A stretch of 64,000 bases of DNA from Chlorocebus sabaeus (lineage: Eukaryota > Chordata > Mammalia > Primates > Cercopithecidae): assembly GCF_047675955.1 (NCBI RefSeq), contig NC_132925.1, positions 71,615,622 to 71,679,621 of the forward strand, in the 5' to 3' direction. A program made the translations under genes and the position numbers. The notes under the pieces were generated by a model. That model was not told the origin of the DNA, made no database searches, and saw nothing but the letters and a program-made list of their open reading frames with translations. Of this stretch, positions 57,420 through 64,000 are shown piece after piece (within the stretch, counting starts at the first letter, position 1; the number at the start of each line of letters is the position of its first letter).

Positions 57420-57600
57420 GATGGTTTTACCATGTTTTGTCTTGTGCTATCACAATGTGTATCTTTACTACATCATTTCCTAGGATGGAGGATTCTTAAG
57501 AAGAGGGATGAAATCTCATTCATTCTTGATTTCACAGTATAGTATCTGAAACACAAGGTATGTTAAAAAAAATCCCTTCATTGAATTATTGAAACAGACA
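57420..57600 (+). mobile_element. L2 LINE 3' end
   Basis: 'ggaggattcttaagaagagggatgaaatctcattcattcttgatttcacagtatagtatctgaaacacaaggtatgtt' and 'ccttcattgaattattgaaa' keep the L2 3'-end order. Confidence 0.55.
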
Positions 57601-57828
57601 TCAGGAAATATGCCTTTATTGATTAATAGATCTATGTTGGGTCAACAGATAGCTGGAATCATTGAATGATAAATGACAAAAGAATGCTTAGAATGAAATT
57701 GAGCTGAGTGGAGTCTAAATATGCATGAAAGACCTATTGACAAGCAGTATCAGACACTAAATTTGGAATTGAGATTCAGAAAGTAAAAGACCCATCTGGT
57801 GGCCATGACAGTCCCATGCTAAACCAAC

Positions 57829-58088
57829 ACCCTCTGTTGTCCAGGCTGGAATGCTCTCGGCCCACTGCAACCTCCACCTCTCAAGTTCAAGCAATTGTCC
57901 TGTCTCAGCCTCCTGAGTAGCCAGCATTACAGACCCTGCCACCATGCCCAGCTAATTTTTGTATTTTTAGTAGAGACAGGGTTTCACCATGTTGGCCAGG
58001 CTGGTCTTGAACTCCTAACCTCAAGTGATCTGTCTTCCTCAGTCTCCCAAAGGGCTGGGATTATAGGTGTAAGCCACTGTGCCTGACC
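57829..58088 (-). mobile_element. Alu, antisense, 3'-truncated
   Basis: Starts at 'ctctgttgtccaggctgg' and ends at 'actgtgcctgacc' (the Alu 5' end). Its A tail and the last part of the right monomer are missing, so the usual leading T tract is absent. AluS-like or slightly older. Confidence 0.92.
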
Positions 58089-58104
58089 TTTCTGCATGTT
58101 TATA

Positions 58105-59604
58105 GCTTTTGTGGTTTTTTGCTTTCTTTAATTCAAATTTTATTTTATATTCAGGGATTGTATGTGGAAGTTTGTTTCCTGGGTATATTGAGTGATGCTG
58201 AGGTTTCAGTATGATTGATCCCATCATCTAGGTAGTAAGCATATTACTCAATAGGTAGATTTTCAGCCCTTGTCCCTCTCCCTCCCTCCCCTTTCTAGTA
58301 GTCCCCAGTGTCTATTATTTCCACCTTTATGTCCATGTGTACCTAATGTTTAGCTCCCACTTATAAGTGAAAATATGTGATATTTGCTTTTCTGTTTCTG
58401 TGTTAATTTTGCTCGGGACAATGGCCTCCAGCTGCATCAATGTTGCTGCAAAGGGCATGGTTTCATTCTTTTTATGGCTGTGTAGTATTCTATTGTGCAT
58501 ATGTACCAAATTTTCTTTATCCAATCCATTATTGATGGTCACCTAGGTTGATTATATGTCTTTGCTATTGTGAATAGTGCTGCAATGAACATATAAGTTC
58601 ATGTGTCTTTTTCATAGAACAATTTATTTTCCTTTGGGTCTATACCTAGTAATGGGATTGTTGGGTTGAATGGTAGTTCTGTTTTTAGTTATTTGAGAAA
58701 TTGCCAAACAGCATTCTACTGTGGTTGAACAAATTTATTTTTCCACCAAGAGTGTATAAGTGTTCCCTTTTCTCCATAGACGCACCTGTTGTTTTTTGAC
58801 CTTTTAGTAATAGTCATTCTGACTGGTGTGAGATGGTAGTTTATTGTGATTTTGATTCACATTTCTCTGATGATTAGTGATACTGAGCATTTTTTTCATA
58901 TATTTGTTGACCACTTGTATGTCTTCTTTTGAAAAGTGTCTGTTCATGTCCTTTTCCCACTTTTAAATGGGGTCATTTTGTTTTTGCTTATTGAATTGTT
59001 TAAGTTCCTAATAGATTCTGGATATTAGCCCTTCATCAGGTGCACAGTTTGTGAATACTTTATCCCATTCTGTAGGTTATCTGTTTACTCCATTGATAGT
59101 TTCTTTTGCTAAGCAGAAGCTCTTTAGTTTAATTGAGTCACACTTGCCAATTTTTGTTATTGCTACAATTGCTTTTGAGGACTTAGTCATAAATTCTTTC
59201 CCAAGGTTTATGTCCAGAATGTTATTCCCTACGTTTTCTTATAGGATTTTTACAGTTTAAGGTCCTAAATTTAAGTCTTTGATTTGTCTTGAGTTAATTT
59301 TTGTATGTGGTGAGAAGTGGGGGTCCAGTTTTATCCCTCTGCATGTGGTTAGCCAGCTGTCTCAGCACCATCTATTGAATAGGCAGTCATTTTCCCCAGT
59401 GCTTATTTTTGTCTACTTTGTTGAAGATCAGATGGTTGTAGGCATGCAGCTTCATTTCTGTGTTCTTCATTCTGTTCCATTGGTCTATACATCTGTTTTT
59501 GTACCAGTACAATGTTGTACCAGTTACTGCAACATTGTAGTATAGTTTGAAGTTGGGTAATGTGATACTTCCTTGTTCTTTTTGCTTAGATTTGCTTTGG
59601 CTAT
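58105..59604 (-). mobile_element. L1 (L1PB/L1MA type), antisense, 3' 1.5 kb
   Basis: From the 3' UTR (58105-58330, with a C-rich block) through the ORF2 C-terminal region: 'atggctgtgtagtattctattg', 'ctttatccaatccattattgatgg', 'ctattgtgaatagtgctgcaatgaac', 'cattctgactggtgtgagatgg', 'gcagaagctctttagtttaattg', up to 'catctgtttttgtaccag' and 'gaagttgggtaatgtgatacttcc'. 5'-truncated at 59604. Confidence 0.93.
58330..59604 (-). pseudogene. L1 ORF2 C-terminal remnant, antisense, broken
   Basis: Antisense frames at 58327-58542 and 59387-59752 are pieces of L1 ORF2 separated by stops and frameshifts. The second overruns the L1 edge at about 59604 into L2. They correspond to the ORF2 region downstream of the RT active site. 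The plus-strand frames at 59051-59260, 59279-59545 and 59573-59794 are shadows of this block or of the adjacent L2. No function expected. Confidence 0.85.
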
Positions 59605-59810
59605 TAGTAATATGCTCATAGCATTTATATCGCCCTCTACCATAGCACTTACTACCCTCCATTGGTATAATTTGCACAAGTCCATCTCCACCCACCACCC
59701 TACCCTGTGCTCCTCCTTGCAGATATCTCATCATTTGACTGGCACAATGCATTGCATATCACCAGAGGCCACTAAATATTTGGTGAATAGATGAATCCAA
59801 AAAGAAGACC
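59605..59810 (+). mobile_element. L2 LINE 3' end
   Basis: 'gcatttatatcgccctctaccatagcacttacta', 'gactggcacaatgcattgcatatcaccagaggccactaaatatttggtgaatagatgaatcc' is an L2 3' end with the terminal TGAATGAATGA motif degraded. Confidence 0.6.
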
Positions 59811-59814
59811 CTAG

Positions 59815-59990
59815 GCAGACAGAGGCCTAGTAAAAACTCACTAAGTATAGAGGTTAATGCCTTTGTACATTTATTTTTATTCTGTCTATTTTATAGTTTT
59901 GGAAACTGAACCTCTGGGAGATCTCGCAACTTCCCCCAAATCACAAGACAGTGGCACAGCATAATAGAACATTCTGGTCTTCTTAAGAAG
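59815..59990 (-). mobile_element. MIR SINE, antisense
   Basis: 'ctgtctattttatagttttggaaactgaacctctgggagatctcgcaacttcccccaaatcacaagacagtggcac' is reverse MIR. Confidence 0.65.
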
Positions 59991-60224
59991 ACATCAGTCA
60001 TTTAGATGCATGTAACAGAAACATTTTAAAAAACAGTCACACCTTAAAATATCTCAAGTTGAGAGGTTGCGCTTTTTTTCCTCCATTTGACACATTCAAG
60101 TATTGACTTCCATCACGATTCTGTTAAAACACTGAATCTACTGCAAAGTTTCGTTTGAAAGGAATAACATAATTCTGCACAGTGAGACCACAACAGGTTC
60201 TTTGCAGTCAACAGTAGCTACAGG
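59991..60224. other. unassigned non-coding DNA
   Basis: Nothing recognised. Confidence 0.45.
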
Positions 60225-60400
60225 TATTGCCTGTCCATCATGTGCTGGTCACTAAGAGCATCATATGGGTAATTTCCTATTTCACATTTGAGGAACCTGA
60301 GGCTTGGGAGGAATAACTGTCAATGCTTTCAGACCTGGCAAATGTGGAAGTAGGACCTATACTCCTATCTACCTGACAATGGAGGCCATGTTTTGTTGTG
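60225..60400 (-). mobile_element. MIR SINE, antisense
   Basis: 'ttcctatttcacatttgaggaacctgaggcttgggagg', 'gaagtaggacctatactcctatctacctgaca' in reverse MIR order. Confidence 0.65.
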
Positions 60401-60539
60401 CCATGCTGTGGAAATTCTCTTTCTGAGAGCGTCTGCCTCAACTCTTTATTCCCTTCCCTGCGGGAAATCAGTCCAGTAGTGTACATTTCCACGGTCCTCT
60501 AGTAGTCCTTCTTTCACAGCTCTTAATCTATTTTATTGT

Positions 60540-60670
60540 GCATACACTCATTCAACAAGTATTTATTGAGCACTTACTAAGTCCCAGGCACTGGGCATAG
60601 CAGTGAACAAGATAGACAAAATATCCTGCCTTGCCCGCTGCCAGACTATAAGCCACGTTTAGGCAGAGGA
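60540..60670 (-). mobile_element. L2 LINE 3' end, antisense
   Basis: 'cactcattcaacaagtatttattgagcacttactaagtcccaggcactgggcatagcagtgaacaagatagac' is a clean reversed L2 3' end. Confidence 0.8.
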
Positions 60671-61589
60671 CATGTTTGCCTTCCTTCCTCTCATATCTTA
60701 TTGAATGAATAAGATCATTAAATCGACATGGATTCAAAACACTGAATAACTGCTTTGAGACAACAGAATATAAACCCATATTATACATGGAGCCACCTCA
60801 TCCAATGCTCACTTTAGGGCAAGTGAGAAGTGTTTAGTATTGGTGTGCCATGCAGCAAACATGGAACCAAACACAAATGGGGAAGGAAAACAGAGACAAT
60901 AACTTGTTTTGTTTACTCTCACATAAGTAGAAACTAACTGCTTTTCAATCTGAACATAATTGTTGTGGCCTTGAAGCTGAAAGGTGTTCATTTCAAACAA
61001 GGACTACTATGAGAAAAAAAGTGTCTTCTGCAAAAATCTACGTTAATGGAGCTGAGATTCTGTAATTACAATCACGTGAAATCCAACCCCAGGTTACACT
61101 TCCCATTGCTTGTGTGTCAGGCGATCATTTCTCTTATGATATGCTCACGGTGAACACAAGGTCGAAAAATGCATCTACAGTGACAAAAGATAATTCTTTT
61201 GCTTAAGAATGATCCCAGAGCATCTGTTATTAAATCTCTCAGCTCACAGAAGCACAATGTAAACAGAAAGGAACACCTAGTGAAAGAAATATTCAATCAG
61301 GCCCCAGATACCATTTCACCTGCTGAAGGCGCCTAGGGGTATACACCTGCTGGATGGTAATTAGGTGTTTTCAAAAACTCTCCAATCTATCTGATTGCTT
61401 TCCACTATTACCTCCGAGAATAACTTTCCCAAACTCTCACTTCTAAACTATATAAAAGTGCTTTGTGATTCTAATTCTCTTAAGGTGCAGGGTGTGTGTG
61501 TGTATTTGCGTATTATCTAGACACAACTCCGTGTTAGTGGCAGTGTCTTTCTTGTTAGACATCATGCCTCTATAATAGGAGTTAATTTA
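60671..61589. other. unassigned non-coding DNA
   Basis: No element or gene recognised over about 0.9 kb. A short (GT)n run sits near 61490-61503. Confidence 0.45.
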
Positions 61590-61790
61590 GCCTGTAATTT
61601 AAGAGTACAGGTTTTGTTATCCTTTATCCCAGCTTGACTGTGAATACAAGCTGTCTGACTTTGGAGAAGTTACCTAACCTCTCTGAGCCTTAGTTTCCCC
61701 AGCTGAAAAAATGTAGCTAGTGCTACTACATTACAAGATTTTTGAAAGAATAAAATAAGATGATGTATCCAAAGCATTCTTAATGAAGGA
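61590..61790 (+). mobile_element. MIR SINE
   Basis: 'gagtacaggttttgttatcc', 'gctgtctgactttggagaagttacctaacctctctgagccttagtttcccc', clear MIR core with decayed 3' half. Confidence 0.8.
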
Positions 61791-61796
61791 AATTCT

Positions 61797-62580
61797 CTGA
61801 AGTCAGCTCTACTGTCTTGGCAAGGCATTTAGCCTCTCTGACACCAGCTTCCTGATCTGTAAAATGAGAACACTCATTCATGGGCAATTTTGCCGGGATT
61901 AAATTAATTAATATGTGGATAGCAAAGATAACATAATCAACCTAAGTGTCCATAAATGGATGAATGAATAAAGAAAATGTGGTACATACACACAATGGAC
62001 TACTATTTGACCATAAAAAAGAATGAAGCCTTGCCATGTGAAGCAATGTGAATGACTGGAGGTCATTATGTTAAGTAAAACAAGCCAGGCACAGAAAGAC
62101 AAATATTGCATGTTCTCACTCATATGTGAGGGCTAAAAAGTTGAATCTCAAGGAGGTAGAGAGTAGAATGACAGTAGAATGGAAAGTGTGTGTGGATGGT
62201 AGGGGGAGAATGAAAAGAAGTTGGTTAATGGGTACAAACACAGTTAGACAGAACAGTTAGAAACAATGTATTGCATATCTCAAAATAGCTAGAAGAGAGG
62301 TTTTGAAATGTTCACAACACATAGAAATGATAAATGCTTGAGGTGACGGATATCCTATCTGCCATGACTTGATCCCATGACACATTCTATGCATGTAACA
62401 AAATACTACGTGTACCCAATGAATATACACAAATATTACGCATCAATAAAAATAAACAAGTAAAGTTAAACATGCTTCTTTAAAATTAACTAATTAATGC
62501 ATGGAAAGTGCTTAACACAGTGTCTGAGATGATACAGTAAGTGCTCAATAAATGTTACCTCTTAGTAGCATTGTTACTTT
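61797..62580 (+). mobile_element. MIR SINE split by an L1
   Basis: 5' part 61797-61915: 'ggcaaggcatttagcctctctg', 'cttcctgatctgtaaaatgagaac'. 3' part 62481-62580: 'catggaaagtgcttaacacagtgtctgagatgatacagtaagtgctcaataaatgtt'. The two halves join in consensus order across the L1. Confidence 0.82.
61916..62480 (+). mobile_element. old L1 (L1M type) 3' end inserted in a MIR
   Basis: 'caacctaagtgtccataaatggatgaatgaataaagaaaatgtggtaca', 'gcatgttctcactcatatgtgag', 'gttggttaatgggtacaaac', 'gatcccatgacacattctatgcatgtaacaaaatactacgtg', ending in 'atcaataaaaataaac'. Flanks 'aaattaattaatatg' (61901-61915) and 'aactaattaatgcatg' (62488-62503) look like a decayed TSD. Confidence 0.85.
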
Positions 62581-62584
62581 TGTT

Positions 62585-62624
62585 ATCATAACCCTCATCA
62601 CCACCATCATCACTGTCACCACCG
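62585..62624. repeat. (ATC/ACC)n triplet repeat
   Basis: About 40 bases of imperfect CAT/CAC triplets immediately downstream of the MIR 3' end. Confidence 0.8.
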
Positions 62625-62625
62625 G

Positions 62626-63489
62626 ATAATCTGATTAGGGGTAAGGACCATGTCTTACAAATATTTTCCCAGCCCATATTTTGGGAAGCTAAATATTCCT
62701 TAAAATTTATGGGTGGCTATCATGAGAATTTTTGGATGAAATCTCTACAGCATAAAGACATACCACCATGGAAAGTGGGTCCTGATTTTAATAATAAGAG
62801 ATTAAACCTGTAACATTAAAAACCAATATTCCAGGACCAGCATAAAAAGCTTTTTATGTCTGAGTGCCTACAGGCTTGACTAGTACCAAGCAAAGGTATC
62901 TCATTGTAAAAATATTTCCAAATAGCAGTCTTTGAATTAATAAAAACTTTTTTTTTTTTTTAATGACAAGACCACTTAAATGAAACTCAGAGATATTTCC
63001 ACTTCAACTGATATCAAGATCAAAGGATTGCATCTTGTGGGATGTCAGAAATAAGAGAACTTGTAAGTGGCAGAGGTTAGAACCTAAGAGGTATATCAAA
63101 TGTGGGAAGAACAGGAGTGTCCAGGGAGCTGTAAGCACACTTTGGAAAACAGCCCATCAGATCTGTCTGGCTTGAAGACAAAGAACCAGAATGCTGCCTG
63201 CCTGAAACCAAGCCACTTAAGGGCCTCTGAGATGGTCACAGGCCATTTCCATGATGGGTGACCTTGTATAGTCTGCCATAGGAGTAATCCTCTGGAACTA
63301 TCAACAGTTATTCTACAAGATGACTCCTTGTTAATCAGAGAAAAATGACCAACAGGAGCCAAAGCAACTTCTAGTTACAGTAGAGGACCAAGTCTGCGTT
63401 TCTTTTTTCTCCCTTCTCTTCTCTGACTTTTCACGTCACCCTATAGGTTGACACCTGGGATAGTGAAGCAGCAAAAACACTAACATCCA
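62626..63489. other. unassigned non-coding DNA
   Basis: No element or gene recognised; a T run sits near 62949-62961. The antisense frame at 63096-63362 has no recognisable domain. Confidence 0.45.
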
Positions 63490-63640
63490 CTCAGTGCTTG
63501 TGATATAAGTACAACACTATGGGGTAGGTGGCCATATCTCTATTTTACACATGAGAATACTGAGCCTCACGGGGTGAAATAACTTGCCAAAGCTAGAATT
63601 AGAAGAATTGATCTCTCTCCTTCTATTCTTCCATGAGAAC
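63490..63640 (-). mobile_element. MIR SINE, antisense
   Basis: 'ggggtaggtggccatatctctattttacacatgagaatactgagcctcacggggtgaaataacttgcc' is reverse MIR. Confidence 0.75.
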
Positions 63641-63804
63641 TGGCTCAGTATGTCTGTTCCCTACTGTAACCTCAACACCTAATTGATACTTGCTAAGCAT
63701 TCTTCAGCAAATATTATTAACAATCCACTTTCTCAGCTACATACAAAATCTGACTTTCTTAATATCTGTCATAAAATGCATATAGGAAAGTCTGTTTCTT
63801 TTAT

Positions 63805-64000
63805 TCCTTCGTTTAACAGATAGTTACAAGTCCCTACTGTGTTCCAGAAACTGGAGATACCTCCGGGAATATAGTAGACTAAGAGCCCTGCCCTGTGGAT
63901 CTTATCTCCTAATTGAGGAAGTGAGATAGTAAATAACAAAGTCAATAAATAAACAAATTACTTAGGATGTCAGAGAAAGATCTATTGGCTCAGAGAAGAT
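63805..64000 (-). mobile_element. L2 LINE 3' end, antisense, runs off the window
   Basis: 'ccctactgtgttccagaaactggagatacctccgggaatatagtag', 'gccctgccctgtggatcttatctcctaattgaggaag', then 'aataaataaacaaatta' is reversed L2 and continues past 64000. Confidence 0.7.

Noticed and set aside
1..64000. tRNA, snRNA, 5S or 7SK copies
   Set aside because: I looked for their typical box sequences on both strands and saw none. A covariance-model search would be decisive.

Overview
This window looks like gene-poor primate (very probably human) nuclear DNA. The evidence is its interspersed repeats: an AluY-type and an AluS-type Alu, L1PA-type LINE 3' ends, MaLR LTRs of the MST group, hAT-Charlie DNA transposons (MER1A, MER3, MER5, MER20, MER58-like), and a dense background of older MIR and L2 fragments. 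I found no protein-coding gene, exon with convincing coding character, tRNA, rRNA, snRNA, CpG island or promoter. Every long open frame is a repeat artefact (LINE ORF2 remnant, antisense Alu or triplet repeat) or lacks recognisable features. Family names come from remembered consensus sequences, so subfamily labels and outer boundaries are approximate (about 10-30 bases) unless a target-site duplication (TSD) fixes them.

Layout. 1-25.4 kb: old material, with MIR, L2, MER5 and MER20 copies, two MaLR LTRs (8.1 and 10.1 kb), two copies of an unnamed LTR-like family (5.5 and 23.9 kb), and long unassigned stretches. 25.4-27.3 kb: a 5'-truncated L1PA 3' end. 28.0-28.8 kb: a long antisense L2. 31.1-32.0 kb: an approximately 830-base (CAC/CAT/CAG)n array next to a MIR, with a 135-base higher-order repeat. 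34-38 kb: MIRs and unassigned DNA. 38.9 kb: an Alu with perfect 12-base TSDs. 39.5-41.6 kb: an old L1 carrying a full-length MER1A with its TSD. 42.3-42.8 kb: an L2 carrying a MER3.

43.9-47.8 kb: a long, decayed antisense L1 interrupted by another repeat that itself holds a truncated Alu. 48.3-49.6 kb: an L2 split by an L1PA fragment. 51.6-52.6 kb: an antisense L1 with an AluY and a MER58-like element. 53.35-54.02 kb: a solo MST LTR followed almost directly by a MER3, both with intact TSDs. 57.1-59.8 kb: L1 tail, L2, Alu, antisense L1, L2. 61.8-62.6 kb: a MIR split by an L1.

Nothing here works as a pathway or operon. The useful content is the nested insertion history and the local repeat structures (higher-order triplet array, hairpins, purine and G-rich tracts). 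No undescribed gene system could be supported from the sequence.
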